A stretch of DNA of 64,000 nucleotides, from positions 1 to 64,000 of the forward strand of contig CAYRWR010000012.1 of assembly GCA_964428015.1 (NCBI GenBank), read 5' to 3'. Positions 41,064 to 49,825 of the stretch are shown piece by piece. The first letter of the stretch is position 1. Every line of letters starts with the position of its first letter. The notes below the pieces were generated by a model. That model saw only the letters and a program-made list of their open reading frames with translations, was not told the origin of the DNA and searched no databases. The DNA comes from CAYRWR01 sp964428015 (lineage in GTDB: Bacteria > Spirochaetota > Brevinematia > Brevinematales > CAYRWR01). Both the position numbers and the translations under genes were made by a program.

Positions 41064-41702
41064 ATGCTGGATGTGATGCGTATAGTTCTGGGACCCTTTG
41101 ATGTAAATTGTTTCCTGGTATACGATACGGAGAGTCGGGAAGCCATGGTTATCGACCCCGGTCTGCGCTCCGAAGAGCTGGAAGAAGGCCTGAAGGATAA
41201 AAAACTTAAGTATATTATCAATACCCATGGACATTTTGATCATGTGGGAGGAAATACCAGCCTGAAAGGTCTTTTCGACAATGTCCCATTGATCGTTCAT
41301 GAATTAGACGCTCCTCTTTTGTCAGATCCCACCAATAATTTATCCACTTATTTTATAGAACCGGTTGTATCGATTCCACCCGATTTCCGTATTCATGATG
41401 AGGATTTCCAGTTTGATCTGGGAAAACACCATTTTGAGACCCTGCTTCTACCCGGTCATACTCCCGGAGGGATAGGACTTTATTCTGAAAATGACAAAGT
41501 GCTTTTTTCCGGAGATTTTATCTTCAATCACAGTGTGGGGCGGACAGATATGCCGGGTGGTGACGTCCAGGCCCTGAGGAAAAGTATTGAGCGTATATTG
41601 ACGTTTCCGGATGACGTGATGGTCTATCCCGGCCATGAAGACATCTTTCTGCTGTCAGATTTCAAGCAGGAAGCTCAGGAAATCCTGGCCCTGGAATCCT
41701 AG
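41064..41702 (+). CDS. MBL-fold metallo-hydrolase (glyoxalase II-like)
   Basis: A 212-residue metallo-beta-lactamase-fold hydrolase. The metal motif THGHFDHVGG gives His55, His57, Asp59 and His60; further ligands are in LLPGHTPGG, FSGDFIF and VYPGHED. The size and the motif NCFLVYDTESREAMVIDPG are typical of the glyoxalase II-like/YcbL subfamily, whose substrates are often thioesters; the actual substrate is not known. Its stop codon is directly followed by the queA start. Confidence 0.9.
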   Translation: MLDVMRIVLGPFDVNCFLVYDTESREAMVIDPGLRSEELEEGLKDKKLKYIINTHGHFDHVGGNTSLKGLFDNVPLIVHELDAPLLSDPTNNLSTYFIEPVVSIPPDFRIHDEDFQFDLGKHHFETLLLPGHTPGGIGLYSENDKVLFSGDFIFNHSVGRTDMPGGDVQALRKSIERILTFPDDVMVYPGHEDIFLLSDFKQEAQEILALES

Positions 41703-42746
41703 ATGCCTCTTAGTTTTGATGATATCGACTATCCTCTTCCCGAACATCTCATAGCTACCCATCCAACTGAACAAAGGACCCAATCCCGTCTCATGCATGT
41801 ATCTCCCCGCAATCAGTCCATTGAACACCGGACCTTTTCCGACATTCTGAGTTTGCTGCGCCACGGAGACCTCCTGGTATTCAATAATTCCCGGGTAATT
41901 AAAGCCCGTCTGCTGGGCCAGCGGAGAGAACACCAGGCAGAGATGTTGCTGGTGGAAAAGATTGATGACACCCGCTGGAAAGCCCTGGTCAAACATTCCC
42001 GTAAGTTTCACAAGGGAGATGTCTTTACTATGCCCGAAGTGACACTGAGGGTACAGGATGTAATCGAAGATGGAATGAGAATGGTGGAGTTTGAGCGGCC
42101 GGTGAGCTTTGAAGACATCGATCGATGGGGAACTACACCACTCCCTCCCTATATTCTTAAAAAAAGAAAAGACAGCGGAATGCCCCTGTTGGATACACAG
42201 GACCCGCAACGGTACCAATCCGTTTTGGCCCGCTATGATGGATCTGTAGCTGCGCCTACTGCCTCGCTGCATTTCACTCCTGAACTTTTGGACCAGGCGC
42301 GGGAGAAAGGTGTCTCTGTCACAGAGCTGACTCTGCATATCGGGCCGGGTACATTTAAGCCGGTCGAGGGGCGTATTGAAGATTATCAGATTCACCGGGA
42401 ATGGGTGGAAGTACCATCTCAGGCAGTAGAAGCTATACAGCAATGCCGTCAACGCGGTGGGAGAGTGGTAGCAGTGGGCACCACTGTAGTCCGTAGCCTG
42501 GAAACCGCGGCATATGGCGGGAAATTGTCTCCTTTTAACGGACACAGCAGGCTGTTTATCACACCTCCCTATGATTTTAAAGTTGTCAATGCTTTGATTA
42601 CCAATTTTCACATGCCCCGGTCAACACTCCTTTTGCTGGTTTATGCCTTTGGGGGTGTAGAATTGCTTAAAAAAGCCTATCAGACTGCAATTCAGGAATC
42701 CTACCGGTTTTTCTCCTATGGCGATGCCATGTTTATCGGTGATTAA
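41703..42746 (+). CDS. queA: S-adenosylmethionine:tRNA ribosyltransferase-isomerase QueA
   Basis: Transfers the ribosyl part of SAM to preQ1 in tRNA, making epoxyqueuosine. At 347 residues it is full length. Family blocks: FDYPLPEHLIATHP-like start (DIDYPLPEHLIATHPTEQR), LLVFNNSRVIKARL, GTTPLPPYI, YQSVLARYDGSVAAPTASLHF, HIGPGTFKPV and ITNFHMPRSTLLLLVYAFGG. The ATG follows the upstream stop with no gap, so it is co-translated with the hydrolase gene. Confidence 0.97.
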   Translation: MPLSFDDIDYPLPEHLIATHPTEQRTQSRLMHVSPRNQSIEHRTFSDILSLLRHGDLLVFNNSRVIKARLLGQRREHQAEMLLVEKIDDTRWKALVKHSRKFHKGDVFTMPEVTLRVQDVIEDGMRMVEFERPVSFEDIDRWGTTPLPPYILKKRKDSGMPLLDTQDPQRYQSVLARYDGSVAAPTASLHFTPELLDQAREKGVSVTELTLHIGPGTFKPVEGRIEDYQIHREWVEVPSQAVEAIQQCRQRGGRVVAVGTTVVRSLETAAYGGKLSPFNGHSRLFITPPYDFKVVNALITNFHMPRSTLLLLVYAFGGVELLKKAYQTAIQESYRFFSYGDAMFIGD

Positions 42747-42786
42747 TTCACCGTATAAATCTTCTTAAAACCATATAAAATTTTTA

Positions 42787-42815
42787 TTGTCTTAAAATCT
42801 GTCCTGTATTATAAT
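42787..42815 (+). promoter_or_regulatory. Predicted promoter of the 21-residue-repeat protein gene
   Basis: TTGTCT (42787-42792), 17 bp, TATAAT (42810-42815); consensus -10. Confidence 0.6.
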
Positions 42816-42851
42816 AGGAAATAAGGTTAAGTGATCTTTCTGGAGGATGCC

Positions 42852-44393
42852 ATGGCGGAAAGCTATATAGAAAAAGAACTGAAAAGACTCAGGCTGGAAA
42901 ATCAGGCTCTTAAGCTCCAGGGGGGAGATCCTCAGGTCTACACCAAACTGGAAGAAGAAAACCGCCGTCTGCGTAAACAACTGGCTGAATCCGAAAAAAT
43001 AATTGTTATGTATGAAAAAGTATCCGATCTGACCCGCAAAGAGATAACTGACCGGGATAATGCTCTGGCTGCTCATGAAATTGCTGAAGATTTATCGCGG
43101 GTCGAGCTCATGGAGAAGGATCGCGCCCTGCATGCCCATGAGCAGGTGGAAGAACTCTCCCGTATTGAGCACATCGATAAAGATAAACTCATCAAAGCCC
43201 ATGAAGTTGTAGAAGAATTAGCCCGCCAGGAGCTCCTGGACAAAGAAAAGACTCTGCTGGCTCATGAAGTAGTTGAAGAACTGGGACGCAGTGAACAGGT
43301 AAATATGGACAACGCCCTCCAGGCCCACGAAGTAGTGGAAGAGCTGGCCCGCAATGAACTGATCGAAAAGGAAAAAATGCTGCAGGCCCATGAGATTGCT
43401 GAAGATCTGTCCCGCCGGGAAAATATTGAAAGAGACAAAACTATCACTGCTTTTGAAAAAACATTTGCCCTGGCATCCCGTGAACGTATTCAGGCAGATC
43501 AGGAAATTAAAGCCAGAGAAATCATAGAAGAGCTGGCCCGTCAGGAACTTATCAATATGGATCATATTACCCGGGCATATGAAATCCTGCAGGATATGTC
43601 CCGGCAGGAGCTGATGGATGCCCGTAAACATGTGGATGACAGTCTGGAAACGGGAGTGGTACAAACTTCTATTTCAGATATTCTGACTCTGCTGGATGCC
43701 TATGAAAAGATAGAAGATATGCACCGCAAGGAAAAGATGAGTGATGATAAATTGCTCAAGGCATATGAAATCATCGACGACTGGAAAAGAAACCAGATGA
43801 TAGACCTGATGAAGATTATCAAGGCCTATGAGGTGCTGCAGGACTTTATCCGGGATCAACGCATCAGTGATGATCAGATCAAAGAAGCTTATCAAAAGGT
43901 GGAAGAACTGGCCCGTCATGAACTGATCGAGCTGGATCGTATCAATGAAGCTCATGAAGTAGTGGAAGAACTGGCCCGTCAGCAGCTTATCGGTTTTGAT
44001 TCAGTCAATCAGGCTCATGAAGTAGTGGAAGAATACGCCCGTCACGAGATGATCAATCTCAGTTCGGTCAATCAGGCCCATGAGATAGTGGAAATGCTGG
44101 CCCGTCAGGAAATCATCGATCGCGACAAAATCATCAATGCCCATGAAATGGTGGATAATCTTTCCCGTCAGGAACTGATGGATGAGGACAAAATCAATCA
44201 GGCTCACCAGATCATCGAGGAATTCCAGAGAAAAGAATTAATTGAAAAAGATGCCATCAATATGGCTCATGAGATGGTGGAAGAACTAATGCGCCGTGAG
44301 ATCATTGAAAGAGACCGGATCAATCAGGCCCATGAAGTCGTCGAAGAAATGGCCCGTATGGAATTAATGAAGGCCAAGGGAGACCGGAAATAA
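42852..44393 (+). CDS. Cytoplasmic repeat protein: 21 tandem 21-residue helical repeats
   Basis: About 513 residues; the ATG at 42852 has GGAGG 5 bp upstream. After an N-terminal coiled coil (to about residue 50) the protein consists of 21 repeats of exactly 21 residues, with only one 20-residue insert after the tenth (HVDDSLETGVVQTSISDILT). The consensus is I-x-x-A-H-E-V-V-E-E-L-A-R-Q-E-L-I-x-x-D-K. Twenty-one is three heptads, so a continuous or stacked alpha-helical rod is likely. No signal peptide, no catalytic motif. The DNA copies differ at many codon positions, so the repeat is old and under selection. Function unknown; a filament or scaffold is inferred. Confidence 0.82.
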   Translation: MAESYIEKELKRLRLENQALKLQGGDPQVYTKLEEENRRLRKQLAESEKIIVMYEKVSDLTRKEITDRDNALAAHEIAEDLSRVELMEKDRALHAHEQVEELSRIEHIDKDKLIKAHEVVEELARQELLDKEKTLLAHEVVEELGRSEQVNMDNALQAHEVVEELARNELIEKEKMLQAHEIAEDLSRRENIERDKTITAFEKTFALASRERIQADQEIKAREIIEELARQELINMDHITRAYEILQDMSRQELMDARKHVDDSLETGVVQTSISDILTLLDAYEKIEDMHRKEKMSDDKLLKAYEIIDDWKRNQMIDLMKIIKAYEVLQDFIRDQRISDDQIKEAYQKVEELARHELIELDRINEAHEVVEELARQQLIGFDSVNQAHEVVEEYARHEMINLSSVNQAHEIVEMLARQEIIDRDKIINAHEMVDNLSRQELMDEDKINQAHQIIEEFQRKELIEKDAINMAHEMVEELMRREIIERDRINQAHEVVEEMARMELMKAKGDRK

Positions 44394-44558
44394 ACCGGGT
44401 TTGTTACATTCTCTGTTATTGAAATCCTCTTTTTTTCTATGATTATCCGGTTTTGTATTAAATAAATCAGGAATTTTGTTGCATTTTCTGGGAAATATAT
44501 TAATATTTAACAGTGAACATAGTTCTGGATTGAAAAACATCAAAACGGGGCAGCCATC

Positions 44559-45266
44559 ATGGTTTTACAACACACCATTCTGCTAGGTACTGCTGCGACA
44601 ATCGGATTTATCCATACCCTCTTGGGACCGGATCATTACGTCCCCTTTGTTGTCTTATCCCGGTCTCGGAAGTGGTCAGTAGCTCGGACTATGTGGATCA
44701 CATTTTTATGCGGGGTGGGGCATGTCCTGGGCTCCATAGTTATCGGATTAATCGGTATCGCTCTGGGTACAGCCATCTCACATATTACCAAACTGGAATC
44801 GATACGGGGTGATATTGCAGCCTGGACTCTGATTGGTTTTGGTCTGGCCTACATGATCTGGGGAATTGTTAAAGCCATACAAAACAAACCACATACACAT
44901 ACTCATATACATGCTGATGGAGAAGTGCATGAACATCATCACGCCCATGAGGAAGAACACAGCCATCTCCATGATAAAAAACGATCACTTACCACCTGGA
45001 CACTCTTTATTGTGTTTGTCCTGGGCCCCTGTGAACCCTTAATCCCTATCTTAATGTATCCGGCAGCGACTCATAGCTGGGCATTAGCAGGGCTTACCGC
45101 ATTGGTATTTTCCATAATAACTATCTCCACCATGATGGTTATTGTAGCTGTGATGACCTGGGGTCTAAAGCTGCTTCCCATGCAAAAACTGGAGAGGTAC
45201 ACCCATGCCCTGGCCGGCGCTGTAATTATGTTAAGCGGTCTGGGGATTAAATTTCTGGGTCTGTGA
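44559..45266 (+). CDS. Nickel/cobalt transporter-like membrane protein (UreH/TauE-SafE-like)
   Basis: A 235-residue integral membrane protein with about six helices. The first carries HTLLGPDH (about residues 18-25), a metal-site motif seen in UreH/NiCoT-type nickel transporters. A cytoplasmic or periplasmic loop (about 110-140) is extremely His-rich (HTHTHIHADGEVHEHHHAHEE), suited to binding Ni or Co. A GPCEPLIPILMYPA helix follows. It lies directly upstream of a [NiFe] hydrogenase operon, so nickel supply for that enzyme is a reasonable inference. Confidence 0.85.
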   Translation: MVLQHTILLGTAATIGFIHTLLGPDHYVPFVVLSRSRKWSVARTMWITFLCGVGHVLGSIVIGLIGIALGTAISHITKLESIRGDIAAWTLIGFGLAYMIWGIVKAIQNKPHTHTHIHADGEVHEHHHAHEEEHSHLHDKKRSLTTWTLFIVFVLGPCEPLIPILMYPAATHSWALAGLTALVFSIITISTMMVIVAVMTWGLKLLPMQKLERYTHALAGAVIMLSGLGIKFLGL

Positions 45267-45280
45267 TTTTTTAAGATGAT

Positions 45281-45298
45281 TAGTGAATATTTTCACAT
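45281..45298. promoter_or_regulatory. Rex-like operator upstream of the hydrogenase operon
   Basis: TAGTGAATATTTTCACAT matches the Rex consensus TTGTGAAnnnnTTCACAA at nearly all fixed positions, with a perfect GTGAA-N4-TTCAC core. Rex senses the NADH/NAD+ ratio and often controls hydrogenase genes in anaerobes. It lies 36 bp upstream of the first hydrogenase gene. A rex gene is not in the window. Confidence 0.65.
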
Positions 45299-45333
45299 TG
45301 TTGTTTAAAAAATAAACATAAGGGGGCTGATAC

Positions 45334-46395
45334 ATGAAGTACGCGGTCATGCAGAAGAACCGCCTGGATGATTTCATCAAGGTATTATGCAAACAGGAAA
45401 AGCTGGTGGGTCCGGTTTCAAAAGGCCAGGGTCAATATGCTTTTCACGAGATCAGAAATTTCGAAGAGCTTTCACTGGATCATATTCCCACTATCCTGCC
45501 CCCCAAAAAATATTTCATGCCCCAACATGAAACACTGGTAGAATATGATATTAATAGAAAACCGCCCATGGAAGCAGTGGTGGAAGTAGAACCAATCGTA
45601 CTGATGGGAGTACACACCTGTGACCTGGCTGGTATACAGTGTCTCAACATCGTATTCAGTGACAGGCCCCGAGACCTCAATTATCTTATCCGAAAGAAAT
45701 ATATTACCATCATCGGATTTGAATGTAATGACTATTGTGACAGTTATGCCTCCTGCGGGCTCATGCATAATTTCCTGCCCAACGGGGGATATGACCTGTT
45801 CATGACTGATCTGGGTGGTGAATATATCTTCCATATCAATACTCAGACTGGTGAAGACCTGGTTACACGATATGGTTCCTTTTTTTCTGAAGCCACTCCC
45901 CATCATATTAATGAATTAGAGGCATTTCATCAGAGAAAACACTCTATATTTAAACCGGAAGTAGATGTGGAACGTACCACTCTGGCCCAGCTTTTTCAGA
46001 AAGGATTTGATTCCGCGGTATGGGATGATCTGGGCAACCGCTGTCTTTCTTGCGGAAACTGTACTAACGTGTGTCCTACCTGTTATTGTTTTGATGTCAA
46101 TGATGAACCAAATCTGGATTTGAAAACCGGTAAAAGAATACGGGTTTGGGACAGTTGTCAAAATGAACCCTTTGCCAAGGTAGCCGGTGGGGAAAGTTTC
46201 CGGGAACACAGAAAAGACCGGAAGAGACACCGCTTTAACCGTAAATTTAACTATCCTTTTAAAAGATGGGGGAGATTCTTCTGCACTGGATGCGGCCGAT
46301 GCAGCCGAACCTGTATGGCAGAAATCAATCTCAAAGATACTATCGCTCAGCTGGATCAGGATGTGAAAAAACAGCCTGCCGCAGTCAGTAAGTGA
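45334..46395 (+). CDS. hydB: Hydrogenase subunit beta (HydB-like, 4Fe-4S)
   Basis: Iron-sulfur electron-transfer subunit of a group 3b [NiFe] hydrogenase (sulfhydrogenase type), 353 residues. Two ferredoxin-like motifs lie in the C-terminal half: CLSCGNCTNVCPTC (about residues 235-248) and CTGCGRCSRTC (about 325-335). A Cys-rich N-terminal part (GVHTCDLAGIQCL, FECNDYCDSYASCG) matches HydB/AsrA-type proteins. It opens the operon hydB-hydG-hydD-hydA behind a Rex-like operator. Confidence 0.9.
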   Translation: MKYAVMQKNRLDDFIKVLCKQEKLVGPVSKGQGQYAFHEIRNFEELSLDHIPTILPPKKYFMPQHETLVEYDINRKPPMEAVVEVEPIVLMGVHTCDLAGIQCLNIVFSDRPRDLNYLIRKKYITIIGFECNDYCDSYASCGLMHNFLPNGGYDLFMTDLGGEYIFHINTQTGEDLVTRYGSFFSEATPHHINELEAFHQRKHSIFKPEVDVERTTLAQLFQKGFDSAVWDDLGNRCLSCGNCTNVCPTCYCFDVNDEPNLDLKTGKRIRVWDSCQNEPFAKVAGGESFREHRKDRKRHRFNRKFNYPFKRWGRFFCTGCGRCSRTCMAEINLKDTIAQLDQDVKKQPAAVSK

Positions 46396-46408
46396 ACAGG
46401 GGGAGATA

Positions 46409-47245
46409 ATGGAAAGAATAGTCATACAAAGATCTGACTATCAGGTCAAAGAAGCTAAAATCATAAAGACCCGTAAACTGACTGAAACTGAAAAATTGTT
46501 TGAGGTCATGCTGGCAGATGGAGAACAACTGGATTATGATCCAGGGCAGTTTGTAGAAGTCAGTCTGCTGGGACTGGGCGAAGCTCCCATTTCCATCACC
46601 TCTTCACCTACCAAGCGGGGTAGTTTTGAGTTGTGTGTGAGAGCGGTGGGTAAACTCACTGACGCCCTGCACAAGCTGAATGCGGGAGATGAGATCGGGA
46701 TACGGGGGCCTTTCGGCCGTGGATTCCGCACCTCCATGCTGGAAGGTTTTGACCTGCTTATGATAGCCGGGGGATTGGGCATAGCTCCTATGCGCTCTCT
46801 TATCAATTATGTAGTTGACAACCGCCGGGATTTTGGTAAGACCGATATACTGCTGGGCTGCCGTGACCCTAAAAGCATGCTGTTTTCCGATGAATTGGAT
46901 ATCTGGACCAAACGTATGGACATTAATTTCAGCTGTACAGTTGACCGTGCTGATCCCGAATGGAAGGGGAATGTAGGAGTGATAACCAGTCTGATACCGG
47001 GCGTGGATATTATCCCTCAGGAAACCTATGCTATTGTAGTAGGGCCGCCTATTATGTATCGTTTTGTTATCAAAGAATTACTCAACAAAGGCATTCCTGA
47101 AAATCAGATTCTGGTAAGCCTGGAAAGACATATGAAATGCGGACTGGGCAAATGTGGCCACTGTCAGATACACGATATCTATTGCTGTCAGGATGGACCG
47201 GTATTCGGTTACCATGAAATAAAAGATCTCAAGGGGGCAATCTAA
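46409..47245 (+). CDS. hydG: Hydrogenase subunit gamma (HydG-like FAD/NAD(P)-binding)
   Basis: Ferredoxin-NADP reductase-type subunit, 278 residues. FAD domain motif YDPGQFVEVSLLGLGEAPISI; the NAD(P) site MIAGGLGIAPMRSL and LLGCRDP; the C-terminal [2Fe-2S] site MKCGLGKCGHCQIHDIYCC. It passes electrons between NAD(P)H and the iron-sulfur chain. This HydG is the sulfhydrogenase subunit, not the [FeFe] maturase of the same name. Its stop overlaps the next ATG by one base (TAATG). Confidence 0.92.
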   Translation: MERIVIQRSDYQVKEAKIIKTRKLTETEKLFEVMLADGEQLDYDPGQFVEVSLLGLGEAPISITSSPTKRGSFELCVRAVGKLTDALHKLNAGDEIGIRGPFGRGFRTSMLEGFDLLMIAGGLGIAPMRSLINYVVDNRRDFGKTDILLGCRDPKSMLFSDELDIWTKRMDINFSCTVDRADPEWKGNVGVITSLIPGVDIIPQETYAIVVGPPIMYRFVIKELLNKGIPENQILVSLERHMKCGLGKCGHCQIHDIYCCQDGPVFGYHEIKDLKGAI

Positions 47246-48009
47246 TGTCTAAACCCAAAGTAGCATTTTTTGACTTCGCCTGCTGTGAGGGATGTCAGCT
47301 GCAGGTAGCCAATTTTGGAGAAGCCCTGCTGGATATCCTGGGGGCAGTAGATGTAGTGGAATTCCGGGAAGTAATGAGTGAAACCTGGGATCAAAGCTAT
47401 GATGTTTCAATTATTGAAGGAAGTATCACTACCACTCATGCCGTGGAAAAGATTAAAAAGATAAGAGAGAGATCACGAATCCTGATTGCCTATGGTTCCT
47501 GTGCCACCCTGGGCGGGGTAAACGGTATGAAAAATAATTATCCCCTGGAAGAGATCCGGGAAAGAGTATATGGTGACAAAGCGCATTTCTTTGAGACTAT
47601 TCCTACCATGGCAGTTCATGAAGTGGTGGATGTAGACTACTTTATTTATGGATGTCCTATCTATCCACCTGAACTGGTAGCAGTCCTAAAGTCTGTGCTG
47701 GGTGGTACAACCTATGCTGTCCCTGATAAATCAGTCTGTGTGGAATGCAAATTGAATGAAAACGTCTGTCTTTACGAAAAAGGGGTGACCTGTCTGGGTC
47801 CGGTGACCCGGGCTGGATGTAATTCCTGGTGTACCAATAATGGAAATATCTGTTATGGATGCCGTGGTCTGGTAACTAATCCAAACAAAGACTCCATGAC
47901 TTCAGTACTTAAAAAATATGACATACCCCTGGAGCATGTCATGAATAAAATGAATATGTACAATGCCATCCGACTTCGCCAGGATGAAACTAAAGTGGGA
48001 GAAAAATAA
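47245..48009 (+). CDS. hydD: [NiFe] hydrogenase small subunit (HydD-like)
   Basis: Iron-sulfur subunit next to the Ni-Fe site, 254 residues. The proximal cluster ligands begin in DFACCEGCQLQ near the N-terminus, with AYGSCATLGGVNG and FIYGCPIYPPE further on. A C-terminal Cys-rich part (CVECKLNENVCL, CLGPVTRAGCNSWC, CYGCRG) carries additional clusters, as in group 3 enzymes. There is no signal peptide, so the enzyme is cytoplasmic. Overlaps both neighbours by one base. Confidence 0.94.
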   Translation: MSKPKVAFFDFACCEGCQLQVANFGEALLDILGAVDVVEFREVMSETWDQSYDVSIIEGSITTTHAVEKIKKIRERSRILIAYGSCATLGGVNGMKNNYPLEEIRERVYGDKAHFFETIPTMAVHEVVDVDYFIYGCPIYPPELVAVLKSVLGGTTYAVPDKSVCVECKLNENVCLYEKGVTCLGPVTRAGCNSWCTNNGNICYGCRGLVTNPNKDSMTSVLKKYDIPLEHVMNKMNMYNAIRLRQDETKVGEK

Positions 48010-49337
48010 TGGGAAGGAATGTCAGTGTTAATGTAGAATATCTGACTCGTGTTGAGGGTCATGGCAATATAATTGTGAATGTAAAAGAAGGTGTGCTGGA
48101 AGACTGCCGGCTGGACATCGTGGAAGCCCCCCGCTTTTTTGAGGGAATGCTGAAAGACAGATCTATATTTGAAGCGCAGCATATTACATCCCGTATCTGC
48201 GGCATCTGTGCCTGCGGACATACCCTGGCCTCCCTGCAAGCCGCAGAAGACGCTATCGGGTTTACCCCCAGCCAGCAGACGATTCAGCTGCGCAAACTTC
48301 TCCTCGATCTGGAAAATCTGGACAGCCATCTGCTGCACATCTACCTTTTAGTGGCACCGGACCTGTTAGGAGTTAAGAGTTTTGTACCCCTTATCGATTC
48401 ACATAATCAGGTAGTACGGCGCGCGCTCAGAATGAAAAAGACAGTGAATGATATCTGTGATTTGTTCGTAGGACGTCACATCCATCCTATTACTACCGTG
48501 GTAGGCGGCTTCACTAAATTGCCTAGTCCTGCGGATCTGGAGACTTTCCTGCATTTACTCACGGGCATGATCCCAGATATGAATGCAACCATTGAGCTCG
48601 CGGCAGGCTTGAAATTCCCGGAATTTGAAAGAGATACAGAATACGTGGCCCTGGTTTCAGATGATTCTGAATATCCCTTGCTGATGGGTGATGTTGGTTC
48701 CAGTGATGGTATCCGTATGAACAAGAAAGACTATCACAAAATCACCAATGAATTTATTGTACCCCATTCCAGCGCCAAGCATTGTAAACTCAGCCGGGAT
48801 TCCTACATGGTAGGTGCTCTGGCCCGATTTAATCTCAACAGTAAAAAGCTGCATCCCAAGGCTCTGGAAGTAGCCAACGCTATCGGCTTTAAAGCTCCTG
48901 TGAAAAATCCTTATCTCAATACAGTGGCTCAGTTGCTGGAAAGTGTACACTGTCTCTATCATGCCATAGAACTTGTCCAGTCTCTCCTGAAGAAGGGAAT
49001 AGACAGGGATGAAGAAATCGTGGTAGGTCTGAATGAGCATAAACGTATCCCGGTTAAACCTGGCAATGGTGTAGGCGCAGTAGAAGTACCGCGGGGTATC
49101 TTATTCCACAATTATACTGTGGATGAAGCAGGAAAGATCACAGCGGCAAATTGTATCATCCCTACCGGACAGAATCTCAACAACATAGAGCAAGATATGT
49201 TCAAGCTGGTGCCGGAAATGCTCAAGGATAAAACCGATGAACAGATCACACTGGGACTGGAGATGCTGGTACGGGCTTATGATCCCTGTATTTCCTGCTC
49301 TGCTCACTTCCTGGATGTAAAGTTTGTGGGACGCTGA
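48009..49337 (+). CDS. hydA: [NiFe] hydrogenase large subunit (HydA-like)
   Basis: Catalytic subunit, 442 residues, cytoplasmic. The N-terminal Ni-Fe ligands are Cys64 and Cys67 (RICGICACGHT), the C-terminal ligands Cys427 and Cys430 (DPCISCSAH). Nine residues follow His433 (FLDVKFVGR); this tail is presumably removed by the endopeptidase encoded next, as in other [NiFe] enzymes. RVEGHGN at the start is also typical. Best classed as group 3b, NADP-linked. Confidence 0.96.
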   Translation: MGRNVSVNVEYLTRVEGHGNIIVNVKEGVLEDCRLDIVEAPRFFEGMLKDRSIFEAQHITSRICGICACGHTLASLQAAEDAIGFTPSQQTIQLRKLLLDLENLDSHLLHIYLLVAPDLLGVKSFVPLIDSHNQVVRRALRMKKTVNDICDLFVGRHIHPITTVVGGFTKLPSPADLETFLHLLTGMIPDMNATIELAAGLKFPEFERDTEYVALVSDDSEYPLLMGDVGSSDGIRMNKKDYHKITNEFIVPHSSAKHCKLSRDSYMVGALARFNLNSKKLHPKALEVANAIGFKAPVKNPYLNTVAQLLESVHCLYHAIELVQSLLKKGIDRDEEIVVGLNEHKRIPVKPGNGVGAVEVPRGILFHNYTVDEAGKITAANCIIPTGQNLNNIEQDMFKLVPEMLKDKTDEQITLGLEMLVRAYDPCISCSAHFLDVKFVGR

Positions 49338-49824
49338 GCTCAACCAGGTTTTTAATATACCGGAAAAGGGCTTGCTGCTGATCTGTGTGGGAAATAGCCT
49401 GAGAGGCGACGATGGTGTGGGACCATATATTGCGGGTGCTCTTTCGGAAGAAATGGAGGGGCTTACCGTATATGATGCCGGGATGAATCCGGAAAACTGT
49501 CTGGCAGTTTGTGACCAGATCCAGCCTGGAAAAGTGGTATTTATCGATGCGGCCAATTGGGAAGGAACACCGGGGGATATTCGCCTGATTCCTGAAGAGT
49601 TAATACCCCTTCAGACTATATCTACCCACACTTTCCCCTTGTCCACTTTGGGAGCATTGATCAAAGAGGACCAGTCCGTTGAAGTTAAATATATCGGTAT
49701 CCAGTTAGCATCTGCCCACCTGGGGGATGCTATGTGTGAAGCAGTCAGGACAGCGGCTCATGAACTTATCCGCATAATACAACACATGCAGAAACAAGTG
49801 ACCTGCAGTACAAAGGAGAATTGA
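49324..49824 (+). CDS. Hydrogenase maturation endopeptidase (HycI/HyaD family)
   Basis: Cleaves the C-terminal tail of the large subunit after Ni insertion. 166 residues; motifs LLICVGNSLRGDDGVGPYIA, TVYDAGMNPENCL and VVFIDAANW contain the acidic Ni-sensing positions, with a His in STHTFPLSTL. The apparent start is TTG at 49324, inside the last codons of the large-subunit gene (14-bp overlap), so synthesis of enzyme and protease is coupled. The start is uncertain because no good ribosome binding site is seen. Confidence 0.9.
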   Translation: MWDAELNQVFNIPEKGLLLICVGNSLRGDDGVGPYIAGALSEEMEGLTVYDAGMNPENCLAVCDQIQPGKVVFIDAANWEGTPGDIRLIPEELIPLQTISTHTFPLSTLGALIKEDQSVEVKYIGIQLASAHLGDAMCEAVRTAAHELIRIIQHMQKQVTCSTKEN

Positions 49825-49825
49825 C

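Noticed and set aside
41655..42611. A 318-codon open frame on the - strand opposite queA
   Set aside because: queA is unmistakable on the + strand; the antisense frame has no recognisable domain or start signal.
42852..44393. CRISPR-like or satellite DNA repeat
   Set aside because: The 63-bp period is a coding repeat; the units differ at many third positions and lack identical spacers or repeats.
44460..44558. Nickel-cobalt riboswitch before the transporter gene
   Set aside because: The leader is short and AT-rich with none of the conserved stems expected of that class.
45334..49337. Possible [FeFe] hydrogenase because of the HydE-like gene and the names hydA/hydB/hydG
   Set aside because: The large subunit has the two CxxC pairs of [NiFe] enzymes and a C-terminal tail plus endopeptidase; no H-cluster motifs are present.
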